A DNA stretch of 64,000 nucleotides from Solanum dulcamara (lineage: Eukaryota; Streptophyta; Magnoliopsida; Solanales; Solanaceae): positions 49,908,501 through 49,972,500 of the forward strand of contig NC_077240.1 of NCBI RefSeq assembly GCF_947179165.1. Reading direction: 5' to 3'. A program made the position numbers and the translations under genes. Positions 12,219 to 24,611 of the stretch are shown in pieces; position 1 is the first letter of the stretch; each line of letters starts with the position of its first letter. The notes below the pieces were generated by a model. The model ran no database searches. It was given only the letters and a program-made list of their open reading frames with translations, and had not been told where the DNA came from.

Positions 12219-13010
12219 GAACATCCTGTTAATCAAATTAATAAAAGTTACAGGAGTATTTGTTAGTACAAAAAACATAACCAAAAATTCAAAGTGAGCT
12301 TATCAAGTTCGAAAAGCCGTCTTTGGAATGTCATATTCTCTTACTCAAAATTGATGATAACTTGATTGAAAATTAATCTTTCTGAAATAACTAGCTCCTT
12401 GAAGTTGGTCGAGCAAGTCATCAATCCTTGAAATGGGATACTTATACTTGATTATGATCTTGTTCAATTGTCGATAATCAATACACAGCGTAAAGAACTA
12501 CCTTTATTCCTAACAAAGAGAACTGGATCCCCCCATGGAGAGATACTCAATCTAATGAAACCCTTATCTAATAAATTCTTTAACTCTTTAAGATCCGTCG
12601 GGGACATTCTATAAGGAGGGATAGAGATAGGCTGGGTATCGGTAAAGAGATCAATACCAAAGTCTATCTCCCTTTCCAGAGGGATACCCATAAGATCATT
12701 GGGGAACACTTCTAAAAACTCATTAACAACCAAAAGTGACTCAACAGTAGGAGCTTCGGAATTCGTATCCCTAAATCATACAAGGTGGTAAATGCAACCT
12801 TTAGAAATTATTTTCCGAACTTTAAGACACAAGATCAATAGTCCTTTAAATACGGAATTACTATGTTTTCATTCTAAGACTGACTTATTTGAAAACTGAA
12901 AATTAATCGCATAGGTTATACAATTAATAGAAGCATAACATGCATGAAGCCAATCCATACTAAGATAACATCAAAATCAGTCATATCAATCTCTACAAGA
13001 TCAATTTAAA
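12219..13010 (-). pseudogene. Gypsy pol remnant: protease and RT start
   Basis: Minus-strand reading from about 13,010 gives a decayed aspartic-protease tail (DMTDFDVI..DWLHACYAS), then an intact stretch at 12733-12464. That stretch holds [17 protein letters not shown], the classic linker before the RT, and [34 protein letters not shown] and R.CVLIIDN (usually CVDYR). Further on, [24 protein letters not shown] and a final F.NLINRM can be read through stops, after which LTR C breaks the frame. It joins the piece at 8955-7738. Confidence 0.85.
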
Positions 13011-13277
13011 ATCATGTAGTAATGTGAATGCATGCATAATCAAGTGAAACAATATCAATTGAATCAATAAAGAAAGGATCCATAGAGAATTAACATGAAA
13101 CCCTCTAGAATTGGGTGAAATTGAATTGGGAGAATTGAGTTCTTTTGGGACTCAATGGATGAAAGGAATCCATTGTTGAATTTCCACATACCTAGATTTC
13201 TGCCAGTTCTGGGATAGACAAATGATCAAAATTAATGTTAAATGAGTATTCACTCCTACCTCAATATATATGGGGGC
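13011..13277. other. Non-coding spacer with LTR-like motif
   Basis: No gene is seen. Bases 13,130-13,200 carry the 'ggactcaatggatgaaagg...cccacatac'-type motif shared with 40,400-40,470, so this is probably a fragment of another dispersed LTR between the gypsy pol and the Tat-like LTR. Confidence 0.3.
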
Positions 13278-13816
13278 TGATATGACGTCAAAAATATATA
13301 TTTTTAATCATTATTTACCTCACATTTAGTATTTCTATTTGTCCTTTTTGAGTAGGAATTTTATGAATTATACTTAATAGTGTATTTTATTTGTAGGATT
13401 ATAATGACGTGAAGATAAAGAGATTTGGAGTCAAAATGAATTAAAGATGAAAAATTATAGATAGTAAATCAAGCAGACAACTACAACAACAACCCAGTGA
13501 AATCTCACAATGTGGGGTCTGGAGAGGGTAAAGTGTACGCAGACCTTACTCCTAACAAGGTAGAACGACTATTTTTGAGAGACCCTCAGCTTAAAATAAA
13601 CATAAAAAGAGGTCAGATAAGGCTAAAAAGTTCAAAGCGATATGAGAAAGAAAATAACAAATAACACAAATAATGAAAGAGACATAGATAAAATAGAGTA
13701 ATCAAAGTATAGAAAGTAATAGAGAGATAATAACAGAAGTCAGAGCATAAGAAATTATAGTGCGCTAATGAGCCTACTAATACGGAAGAATAACGACACT
13801 ATGTACTAGCCTTCTA

Positions 13817-14216
13817 CCCTAATATAGGTCCTCCACACCTTCCTATCTAAGGTCATGTCCTCGTTAAGCTGTAGCTGCGCCATATCTTGTCTAATCACAT
13901 CTCTCTAGTATTTGTTCGGCCTATCCCTACCTCTTATGAAACCATCCATGGACAACCTCTCACACCTCTGTACTGGGGCATATGTGTCTCTCCTCTTCAC
14001 ATGCCCAAACCATCTCAGTCGCATTTTCCACATCTTGTCTTCCACCGAGGCCACTCCTAACTTATCCCAAATAGACTCATTTCTAATCTTGTCGCTTTTA
14101 GTATGCCCATACATCCATCTCAACATTCTCATCTCGGCTACTTTCATCTTTCGAACGTGAGAGACCTTAACTGGCCAACACTCCGCCCCATATAACATAG
14201 TCAGTCTAACCATCAC
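13817..14216 (-). pseudogene. RTE LINE ORF2, C-terminal part
   Basis: The open stretch 14216-13905 encodes the conserved plant-RTE C-terminus: [36 protein letters not shown] and [10 protein letters not shown]. Past its stop the frame continues as IRQDMAQLQL..EDM...VWRTYIRVEG to about 13,817. It lies downstream of the RT domain at 15011-14382 on the same strand, with a frame break between. Recognised by family resemblance. Confidence 0.8.
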
Positions 14217-14381
14217 TTTGTAGAACTTGCCCTTAAGTTATGATGGCACCTTCTTTTCACATAGCACACCGGAAGTGAGCCTCCATTTCATCTACTCTAC
14301 CCCAATACGATGTGTGACATCATCGTCAATCTCCCCGCTGCCTTGCATGATAGACCCAAGGTACTTGAAACTACTTTTCCT

Positions 14382-15011
14382 TTAGATGGCCTGGTCACCA
14401 AGCCTAACTTCTGCGCCAACCTCCTGAGGTGTCTCACTAAACTTGCATTCTAAGTACTCTATCTTGGTCCTACTCAGCTTAAACCCTTTAGACTCCAAGG
14501 TATATCTCCAATCCTCCATCTTAGCGTTAACTCCGCTATGAGTTTTATCGATTAGGAATATGTCATCCGTGAAAAGCATACACCATGGCACCTCACCTTG
14601 AATTTGTCGCGTCAATCCATCCATCACCAAGTCAAATAAAAATGGACTAATGGATGATCCTTGATACAACCCCATTATAACTGGAAAGTGCCCTAAGTCC
14701 TCTCCGACTGTCCTTAACCTGGTTTTGGTACCCTCATACATGTCCTTGATCACCATAATATACATCACAAGTACACCTTTAGACTTCAAACATCTCCATA
14801 GTATCTCTCGTGGAACTTTATCATAAGCCTTTTCTAGATTTATGAATACCATATGCAAGTCCCTCTTCCTCTCCCTATACTGCTCCACCAGTCTCCTCAT
14901 AAGATTGATGGCTTCTGTAGTTGAGCGTCCCAGTATAAATCGGAACTGATTCTCTGAAATAGACACGCCTCTCCTAACCCTCATTTCCACCACTCTTTCC
15001 CACACTTTCAT
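14382..15011 (-). pseudogene. RTE LINE reverse transcriptase domain
   Basis: A 209-residue open stretch with plant-RTE RT motifs: [35 protein letters not shown] (first catalytic Asp replaced by Asn in the usual FIDLEKAYD), [14 protein letters not shown] and the active-site block [10 protein letters not shown] (usually FADD). Substitution of the first Asp and the stops around it indicate an inactive enzyme. The RTE RT would normally perform target-primed reverse transcription in the nucleus. Confidence 0.85.
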
Positions 15012-15118
15012 AGTATGGCTTAGAAGCTTGATACCTCTTTAGTTGGTGCAGCTCTGGATATCCCCCTTGTTTTTGTATAGAGGTATCATTATGCTCGGCC
15101 TCCATTCTTTGGGGATCG

Positions 15119-15300
15119 TTACCATCTTAAAGATGACATAAATAACCTAGTCAGCCACTCCAAATCTACCGAGCTCATACTCTTCCAAAATTCCCTAGGA
15201 ATCTCATCAGGTCCGGTCGCTCTTCCCCAGCACATCCTACTCGCAAAACCCTTAATCTCTTCGACCGTAATACTCCTGAAATATCCAAAATTGTTGTTGT
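15119..15300 (-). pseudogene. RTE LINE RT start fragment
   Basis: Minus-strand residues FGYFRSITVEEIKGF and GRATGPDEIPREFWKS match the segment that opens the RT domain in plant RTE elements. The open frame runs on to 15,394, but those extra residues come from flanking LTR DNA after a CAA run (five Asn codons). A stop-containing stretch separates it from the main RT piece at 15,011. Confidence 0.7.
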
Positions 15301-15504
15301 TGTTGTATTTATATATATATTCAAACATTTGTAGAAACTGAAGGAAATGAAGGAACTTGACAAACTGCCACGTGACAGTTATTGAAGATAACAATAAAAA
15401 TATATGACAATAGTGGCTTTAGGAATCCACATACAATGCCGAACCCAATTCATTTGGGTTTTGGATTTTTCAATTTGTTTTGTACTCAATTATTTTATTT
15501 GAGA

Positions 15505-15535
15505 TTTTTTATATCTATAAATAGACCATAAAATA
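15505..15535 (+). promoter_or_regulatory. Putative TATA box of the Tat-like LTR
   Basis: CTATAAATAGACC at about 15,513 is a good plant TATA match, placed in the middle of the interrupted LTR where the U3/R border would be. Activity is unlikely, given that two LINEs split this LTR. Confidence 0.4.
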
Positions 15536-16343
15536 ATTTTTGGAGGATGCATAATTTAGAATAAAACTTGGGGGTTTTTGACTAAGAATAGAGTTAGGAG
15601 CGGTCGTAGAGGTTGGAGAAGTTTGATTTTATCTTTCTTTTCTTTTATTATTTATTTTTACATCTTTCTTTTGAATGATTTGTCATAATTGCTTCATGTC
15701 TGTGTGGAGTAAAACTTCTCATTCTAGGATTATGATAACTAATAAGATGATTGTTTAGTAATTCTTGATTCGACATATTTGTTTATCATATTAGTCGTTG
15801 TTATATTCTTATGCTTACTATTTTAATTCTTGATCACCATTAGAATAAATATATTATATTTTCTTGAATTCGAGAGAGGAATAGAAGATAAAACATGGAT
15901 TATAAAGAGCATGATTTCTTTTATTGTAAACTTAGATTGATTTGTATCAAGGATAGGGATATACTTATATACCTAGTTACCATGCTTGGTTCAAATATGG
16001 GAAGATAGCTTAAAGCTCCGTAGTTGATTCAATCTATCCCCTCTCAATGATGTAGTTAAATGGTCAATTGTGGTAGACGATTAAAGGCCGGGAGATCATA
16101 ACCATATTATCAACCCCGTGATCAACAGCTAGATAATCAAATAAGTTGATGTAATTGATACTAAACATGATTATTAGTTAAACCATAATCCTAGATCAAT
16201 CTATTCATTGATTGTGTAAAAATACTCTCTTTTCTTAGTTAATTGTTCTGTAGTTATTATTTTTATTTTTAGTCTACTCAATTTAAGTCCATCTTTTGAA
16301 AATTCATTTCTTGAATAAATAGTTAGAATTAATATAATATAGT
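15536..16343. other. Non-coding part of the Tat-like LTR
   Basis: AT-rich, stop-filled sequence between the TATA box and the L1 target site. No ORF or RNA gene was recognised. Confidence 0.4.
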
Positions 16344-16359
16344 AAATAGTTAATCGATA
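16344..16359. repeat. L1 target site duplication, left
   Basis: AAATAGTTAATCGATA, identical to 27,491-27,506. A 16-bp duplication is typical of L1 target-primed insertion and fixes both ends of the element. Confidence 0.9.
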
Positions 16360-16371
16360 TTAACTTTTTAG

Positions 16372-19300
16372 ATCGCATCATCTTTCTCTCTCTACAATAT
16401 CTCTCTAGCAAAAAGCTCCAAAATAAGGGCACTTAAGTCACAAATACGAAAATGGGGGGACCCACCTCCCAATGCTGAAACATTTTGCTCGAAAGATAGG
16501 ACCTTAGATCCTGTCGATACGAACGTAACGCAAGTTACGACGACTCGAGGGTCCAAACACAGCTCCTCCAATTCACCAAACACTGATGCGATCACTGTAC
16601 ACATATCTAAGGAGGAGCTGCGAGCAGCACACAAAATCATTGCTTTGCACAAAGATGGATTGATTCGAGTCTCAAGAGTGGGTGCAAATGATTCATCATC
16701 ACTTGGACTACATACAATCGAAAAATTAGAACAAATTACATCACCGGTTGTGAGCACTGAATTTTCAAAATTTGAGCTGAAGAACACAGTCTCGCAGGAC
16801 AAGCGAATTGAAATTCGAACAAGTTCCGGCGATATTTGAGACGTCGGATCCACTAGGGTTTGTTCTCCTGGTCAAGACGCGTCCAATGGTACAAGTTTTA
16901 CCGGCGTTGGAATCGCCGGCGAAAACTTCGATGTCGGCGCTGGAGCTCCGGCAAGTATATCCCATCAAAATCAATGCCAACATGCTAAGCTCGATGAGGA
17001 GAACCTTTCAGGCATCAAGAACCAGCTCGAATTTCAACCATAAGCTTCGAATATCCATTTCTCTACTGAACGAGAAGAGGTCGCCGGACCTCCTGTTAAC
17101 CAATTGAGCCAAGACCAATGCCAAAAGGTGCGTGATAGTGTAGAGAAGCTTCCTAGCTATATGGCTAGTCTCGAATCACTACCAAAAGATTCAAATTTGA
17201 AAAGTCATCAAGGCGATAATCGTGATGAGACTGCTGGAGCTCCGGTGAACAAAATACTGAGACACCAATGCCAAAATGTTCCCAAGGCTGTTGTGACGCT
17301 TCCTACACAAACCACTGACCCCAAATTATCTTCAAAAAGTTCAAATTCAAAAAGTCGTCAAGACTTTTCTGAAGGAGATTATCACAGTCACAGTGGTATT
17401 CGAATTGAAGAACCTACATTGGATAATGATCACCATCAGTACCTTGATGATTGTAGTCAATCCCACAATAATCAAATAACTTGCAATGATCCAATGCCAA
17501 AAAACTTGAACCATATCTGCAGCACTAGTTCGATCACAGGAGCACATGGTAAGTTTTCTCCTTCTCTTGATTTCAATATGCAGGGTCAGTATGTGTGTTC
17601 TCCTAATGACATTCAACTATCTCCTAATCATATTGATCTTCCTAATAATCGTGGGCAAGGTTTGGAAAATAATTTGGTGCCTAGTGCTAATGTGCATCAT
17701 TATCATACTAATAAGAATAGTGCAGCTGGGCATAATTCTACTTCTATGAATGTTGATGTTAATTTGTTGAAATCTAATGGAGTAAATACACTCCTTGGTA
17801 CTGCTTCTAACAATCTTATGCAGGGTAATGAGCATAACACTACCAAGCCTAATTCTACTGCTGAGACCCTGACCACCAACATACTCCAAACTCACAAAAC
17901 TACAAGTACTCCAAGTACCTTCCCAAAAATATCCTCCAACTTTGATAAGCCTAGCCCCAACAATCAAGTCCCTAAACCTGTTAGTACCCAACCTCAACAA
18001 CCTGAAAACAACAATAGAAATCCTCAGAGAAATCAGTTCCCCAATAGAAAGGAACAGGTCCCTCACCCTGCCCCCTACACTGTGATCCAAACCTTTGCGT
18101 CTAAGCTTAGATTAAACCAAGCTAAGAATGATACCCCTCTTGAACTATCTACTCCTATCTATACTACTAGACAAGGGTTACCAGCTATGATATATGACAA
18201 TGATGACTTCATGATTAAATTGGCTCAAAGATGCAAATATACTCTTGTTGGGAAATTTAGTAACACCATGCCAAAGGTGGAACTCATAAGGAGAAGCTTC
18301 ATCCTCCAAACACAGCTTGTGGGAGGTGTTAAAATTGCCCATTTTAATGCAAGGCATGTATACATTGACCTTGACAATAAAATGGATTACACAACTATGT
18401 GGACCAGGCAAAGGATGACCATTGAAGGGCAAGTTATGAGGATACAAACTTGGACACCAACCTTTAGGCCTGAGGAGGAAACTCCTATAGTTCCTGTGTG
18501 GGTAGCACTGCTAGAACTCCCATGGCATTGCTATGAAAAGGAGTTTGTTACTACACTATTGGCCCCTATTGGAAAAGTCCTCTTTATGGATGCTGCCTCT
18601 ATCCAAAAGACAAGAGGAAGTACTGCCAAGGTGAGAGTTCAAATCAACCTTACCCAGGAGAGGCCTCATCATGTCTAGCTTGGCTATGACAAAAGAGATC
18701 CAACCATTAGAAGATGGCAAGAACTACTATATGAGAATGTCCTTGAATGTTGCATGTATTGCAAGTATCAAGGGCATATGGTGCATGTCTGCAACATAAG
18801 AAAAAGAGATGAAGAACAAAAGAACAGGAAAGAAGCAGAAAATGAAAAGAAAACCAAGAGCCATGATGAGAAAGACAAAAGAGAACAAGTTCATCCACCA
18901 CCTGCCAACCTACAGGTGCACAACAATCCTTCAACAACCAAAGTACCACAACAGCCACAAAACACTATGACTAGCAAGGAGGATAATGGCTAGCAAACTC
19001 AAAGAAGAAAACAGAACAAAGGACCTACCAATGTGCAGCAGCACCAGGACATCAGAACCACAGGAGCACTACTCAAAGGTAAGTATGTACCAGTGCAGCA
19101 AGTCAATGCTGATCCAGGTAAGAATGCTACTCCTACTACTACTTCCAATGTTCATGTTGATCTTGTTATGCAAGATCAACCCACTAACCAAAGTGCAGGA
19201 GATACAAACAACCAGAGGAACTCAATAGTGAAGAGTTCATCAATAAGGCAAGCAAGTACTACAACTCAGAGACAAGGTATTGACTTATCTCTCCCACAAA

Positions 19301-20451
19301 CCCCTTCCCCTCATATTGGATGTATAAGTAATATCTTAACAGGTACTACTCAAAGAACCAATGTTGCAAGGGACTCAGGTATTGACTCTTCTAGCCCAAT
19401 CCCTAGGATGCCCCTAATTTTTAATGTTGTTGATATTATTGATGCTGAAGTTGTTGGGGGCAGGATGGAAGTGAAAAGGAGGCACACTCTAACCTGCAGG
19501 AAGGGGTAACCATAAGGGGAAGGGATTTGTCTCATGTTTTGCATGAGAACCAAAACACTGACCCTAGGAGTGACTCTATAGCCACTACTACCACTGAGCA
19601 CAACAATATCAATGATCCAGCCCAGCCTGAAAATGCTAAAGGAAATGGTACTGCACATGATTCTACTTTGCCAACTCCTAAAGGCTCTATGGCTAAAGAC
19701 TTGGGGTCACTTGCTAGCATCAGTGCCAAGTACTCTACTGCAAAGAGGAACAAGTTAAGTAAGAAAAGGAGGGATGCTATCAAGAAGAAAATTGATAAAA
19801 CAAAATCATGCTGAGGGAGTTCCTAAGTTTTGTCACAGCATGACTATGCAACAAACTCATCAGCCTTGCCAACAATTTGTAATTGATGATGATCAAGTGG
19901 GAATGGATATCACTACCCTCCAAGCCCATTGCATTCTCACAACTCCCATTCAGTCAGCAGGTGTCAATACTGAAACACATACTAATGTAGCCAAGGCCAA
20001 CTATACTCTCAACACTGAGGTTGATGAATATGTAGTGTGTGTATCTGAGAATGAAGAAGATAGTGATTATCAACCAATAACTGACTATGAGGATGAGGAT
20101 GCTGTGAGTGAACAATTGATTAAGGCTTTCAGCCCATCCAGGTATGAGGATGAGGTCCAACAGGATGCTAAGTCCCAAGGATTCTCTGATGAATATAGGG
20201 TCACTCATTCTGAAGATGAGGAAGACCATAACCATTAGAAAGAGGCACAACAAGAAGATCAACTGGAGGCATTCAGATCCACAATGACAGCTTTAGTGCA
20301 GAGGGAAAGTCAGCAAGACAAGGAGGAGAATGATCCACCCTCTAAAAGTAAGCAAACAAAGAAGAAGACTAAGAAAAGTATCATCAACAGTTCTGATAAG
20401 GTTGTTCTCAACAGCAACATCAACACTAGGTCCAAAGCTCACAAACCTTAA
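16372..20451 (+). pseudogene. L1 ORF1 (DUF4283/CCHC), broken
   Basis: One reading frame is open from 16,372 to the TAA at 20,449-20,451 apart from stops at 16,837, 17,041, 18,676, 18,991 and 20,236 and a compensating frameshift pair near 19,505 and 19,800. It spans about 1,360 codons, far longer than usual plant L1 ORF1. The first third has three repeats of about 50 residues with cores GAP(x)nQCQ, then a Ser/Asn/Pro-rich stretch. A DUF4283 domain (18,190-18,670; VPVWVALLELPW, GKVLFMDAAS) follows, then a zinc knuckle CMYCKYQGHMVHVC after the 18,676 stop. The C-terminus is acidic and then lysine-rich. No in-frame ATG is obvious at the start; the first in the long open segment is at 17,161. Known role: RNA-binding chaperone of the L1 particle. 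Confidence 0.82.
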
Positions 20452-23400
20452 TGATTAGTATAATTTGCTGGAATGCAAGGAGTATTAATACTCAAAGGGC
20501 CCTTGACAGGCTACAAAAGTTGAAAGACCTCCATAAGTTGTCTATTATAGCAGTGCTGGAACTATTCTCCAACAAATCCCAAATTGAATTCCATAGAATT
20601 CAGCTAGGTATGGATAATGTTATGTCCAACTCCAACAGCAAAATCTGGTTATTCTGGAACAAAGACATTGTATGCAACATTGTTGACCAGGATGAACAGC
20701 AAATGACTTGTGACATTACTCATGTGGCTTGTCCTAATAGCTACCTCACTACCTTTGTATATGCAAAATGCAAGGACTATATGAGAAGAGACTTATGGGA
20801 TAAGATGCTGCAATTCTCTAGTAAGGAGAAGCCTTGGTGCACCATTGGAGACTTCAATGTTATTACAGATGTTGAAGAAAAGATGGGGGGCCAGCCATAC
20901 AATGTGACTAAGAGCTTTGAGTTTATTAGTGTGATAGAAGCTTGTGGACTCACTGATCTGGGGTTCTGTGGGCAGAAGTTCACCTGGTGCAACAATAGAG
21001 ACAAAGATGCTAGGATTTGGAAAAGACTTGACAGGGCCATGGTTAATGAATCTTGGTTAGAAGTCATGCCTGTAACAACTGTCAATCACTTGGCCTCCAC
21101 AGGATCTGACCACTGTCCTCTTCTACTTGAAAGCATGGCAAAACAAGGTAATGTTATCAAGTATTTCAAATTTCTAAACTGCTGGACAGACAATGTTAAT
21201 TTCCTTAGGACTGTAAAAGCATGTTGGGACAATCCTGTGGAAGGAAATCCAATGAGAACCTTCCAACAAAAGCTGAAAAGAGTTTCTAATACTCTTAGTA
21301 AGTGGTCAAGAAATGAGTTTGGGGACATCTTTGCTTCAGTAAAAGAATATGAAGAGCAGGTGAGACAAGCTGAAGAAAAAATAATCAGTAACAATACTGA
21401 AGAGAACAGGTCCAAGCTACATCAGATCAATGCTCAGTACATCAGATATCTGAAGATGGAGAAGGCTATATTAAAGCAGAAAACTCAACTTCATTGGTTC
21501 AAAGATGGAGATGCCAATACCAGCTATTTTCATGCTATTATCAAAGGAAGAAGAAGAAAGTTATTCATCCATCAAATTAGTGATGAACATGGCAATACTA
21601 TTCAAGGTGAAGACAATATTGCAAGAGCAGCCACAGCACACTTTGAAAAAATATTCAGTAGAGAAGAGAGACTGATCAGGGAAGATATTCTTAAATGCAT
21701 TCCAAAGATGGTTACAGAGGAGCAGAATGAGAGCCTGCAATCCTTACCTACTATGGATAAGCTGAAGAAAGTTGTATTGTCTATGAGCCCTACATCAGCT
21801 GCTGGACCAGATGGAATGAATGGGAAATTCTTTCATTCATGCTGGGATATCATCTGTGAAGACCTACTGAGATTAGTCCAGTATTTCTTCAATGGACATG
21901 GTATTCCCAAGTTTATTTCTCATGCATGCTTAGCTCTACTTCCTAAGAATGAGCATCCTAACAGCCTCTCAGAATACAGGCCTATTTCTCTCAGCAATTT
22001 CACTAATAAGATCATTTCTAAGTTGATAAGCCTCAGAATTGCTCCAATATTGCCTCAGCTAATCTCAGATAATCAATCTGGATTTGTTAAAGGTAGGAGT
22101 ATTTCTGAGAACATAATGTTAGCTCAAGAAATCATCCACAATATTAAGAGACCAAAGGCTGGGGATAATGTGGTGATAAAGCTAGATATGGCCAAGGCCT
22201 ATGATAGGGTCTCTTGGTCATTCATTTGTATGGTCATGAGGAAAATGGGGTTTGGAGAAGTGTTGATTGATATGGTTTGGAGGATTATGTCAAACAATTG
22301 GTACTCAGTCATCATTAATGGTGCAAGGCATGGCTTCTTCCACTCTACAAGAGGACTCAAGCAAGGAGACCCTCTATCCCCTACTTTATTCATCATTGGA
22401 GCTGAAGTTTTGTCTAGACTTCTCAACAATCTTCATCACCATTATTTATATACAGGATTCCAAATGGAAAGAAGAGGTCCTCAAGTAAATCACTTGAGCT
22501 TTGCAGATGGTGTGATCATTTTCACATCTACCAGCAACTTCTCACTTACATTGATTACCAAAACTCTTAAACTGTATAAAGCTATTTCAGGACAACTTAT
22601 CAATAAAGATAAGAGTCAAACCATGATGCCACTGAATACTCCCTCTGATGTGGTGGAAAGGGTCAGCATGATCACAGGATACAATTGCACTCATGGCCCA
22701 ATCACTTACCTAGGCTCTCCCCTATATATAGAAAGACAAAGGATCATATATTTCTCTAGTATGGTTTCTAAGGTTCTAAGCAGGATCAGGGGATGGCAGA
22801 CTAAAATGTTAAGCTATGGAGGTAGAGTCACCTTGGTGAAATCAGTGCTGCAATCCATTCCTATACACCTGCTGTCAGCTATCAGTCCTACCAAGACCAC
22901 CATGAATCAAATCAAAAGACTAATTGCTGACTTCTTTTGGGGATGGGAAACTGAAAGAAGAAAATATCACTAGGCCTCTTGGGATACTCTTAGTTATCCT
23001 TATGAGGAGGGTGGTATAGGTGTTAAAAAATTAGAGGATGTAGGCTTATCCTTCCAATATAAACAGTGGTGGACTTTCAAATCAAAGAAGACACTATGGG
23101 GCGAATTCCTTAAAGCAAAATACTGTCAAAGGGCTCATCCAGTCATAAAGAAGTGGAACACATGACAGTCCCTCATGTGGAAGCACATGATGAGCAATAA
23201 AAGAGATATTGAGCCTCATATACAATGGAGAATCAAGTCTGGAACAAGCAGCTTTTGGTGGGATGATTGGCTAGGGGTAGGTCCATTAACTTACCACAAT
23301 GAAAGTCTCCCTAGATTGAATAACACTACTGTCTCTGAACTAATGGAGAATGGAGGATGAAAGGCAGAGGAAGTAAGGAAACATGCACCCCCTCAGCTGG

Positions 23401-24611
23401 TGTGCAAAATTCTCAGCACTCCCATCAGCTATATTCCAAATATGCAGGATCAAGCCATCTGGAAGCCTAACTCTCATGGCAACTTCACTTGTGCATCAGC
23501 TTGGGAGTTAGTAAGAAAGAAAAAGACAAGATCTCTCACTAACAGCAACATATGGCACAATAGCATTCCTTTCAAGGTCTCTTTTCTTTTATGGAGAGCT
23601 TTCAGACTTAAGCTACCCACAAATAATAGAATTGTGGCCTTTGGACAGGAGCCTGCTGCATGCTCTTACTGCTATAGAGCAGGTCTTGATGATGTAGACC
23701 ATATCCTTGTTTCAGGCTACTTTGCACAACATATTTAGAAGCACTTCTCAGGGTACTGGGGTCTACAACACAGCAACACTCCTCTAAAAAACCTATTAAT
23801 GAGGTGGTGGCTAATCAAAACTAACAATGAGCTTCATAAGTTAGTAATGTAAGCCATCCCCATTTTTGTGTGCTGGAATCTATGGAAGAATAGATGTGCA
23901 TGCAAGTATGGAGGCAAGAAGTCCAATGCTACTAGAGTAATATTCTCAATATCCAAAGATCTATATATGTTTATCTCTACTGTGTATCCATATATTGATT
24001 TGCCAAGTAAGTGGGCAGATTTGGTTACCATGGTTGAAAAAAGCCAACATGAGTTGAGAATAACCAAAGTATGTTGGACTAAACCACAGCCTACAATGAT
24101 CAAGCTCAACACAGATGGGAGTGCCCTTAACAATCCAGGAAAGATAGGGGTAGGGGGCATTCTTAGGGACCATAATGGAGTGTTGATATATGCCTTTGCA
24201 TCTCCACTAGGCTTTGGTTCTAATAACCAAGCTGAAGTACAAGCAGCTCTTATTGGTATTCAATGGTGTCTATAACATGGCCACAGTAGGGTAGCCCTGG
24301 AAGTAGACTCTAAGCTACTGATTAAGTGGCTCAAACAAGAGATGAAACCAACATAGAATATTCACACCTATCTCACTGAGCTGCAGTTATTGATTAGCAA
24401 GATGGAAAGCTTCCACTGCAGACATATCTTTAGGGAAGCTAATTTCCCTACAGATACACTCTCAAAAGAAAGCCACATGAAGGACCATACACAACACTAC
24501 TACAGTTTTCAACAACTTCCAAGAGAGACCAAGGGATATTACAAAATGGACAAAGCTGGAATGGCTAGATTTAGGAGAACAAAGATGAAGAAGATCCACC
24601 AACCACCTTGA
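20451..24611 (+). pseudogene. L1 ORF2: endonuclease-RT-RNase H, broken by stops
   Basis: ATG at 20,451 overlaps the ORF1 stop (TAATG). The first 840 codons are open. The APE-like endonuclease occupies residues 1-225 (IICWNARSI, IGDFNVI, SDHCPLL). The RT domain starts about residue 440 (AAGPDGMNGKF, YRPISLSN, DMAKAYDRVSW, GLKQGDPLSP). The catalytic FADD is FADG (codon 22,509), so the enzyme should be dead. The same frame then continues without any indel to 24,611 through seven stops (22,971, 23,163, 23,358, 23,736, 23,850, 24,273, 24,354). It encodes a zf-RVT region (NIWHNSIPFKVSFLLWRA) and a plant L1 RNase H (IKLNTDGSA, NNQAEVQAAL, LEVDS). All seven stops could come from single C:G to T:A changes of Trp or Gln codons. 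Confidence 0.9.

Larger units (their letters stand above)
13484..15300 (-). mobile_element. RTE-type LINE, 5'-truncated
   Basis: A minus-strand non-LTR retrotransposon. Its 3' end (plus strand 13,484) is the Solanaceae RTE/TS tail: CAA repeats followed by 'cccagtgaaatctcacaatg' and 'gcagaccttact'. The coding remnants run from the RT start (about 15,290) to a C-terminal tail ending near 13,816. The endonuclease half is missing. It interrupts the Tat-like LTR. No clean target duplication is visible. A run of five TTG on the plus strand at 15,291 marks the truncated 5' edge. Confidence 0.8.

Noticed and set aside
17347..18447. Minus-strand ORFs of 89-157 codons
   Set aside because: They are shadows opposite L1 ORF1, whose DUF4283 reading is convincing.
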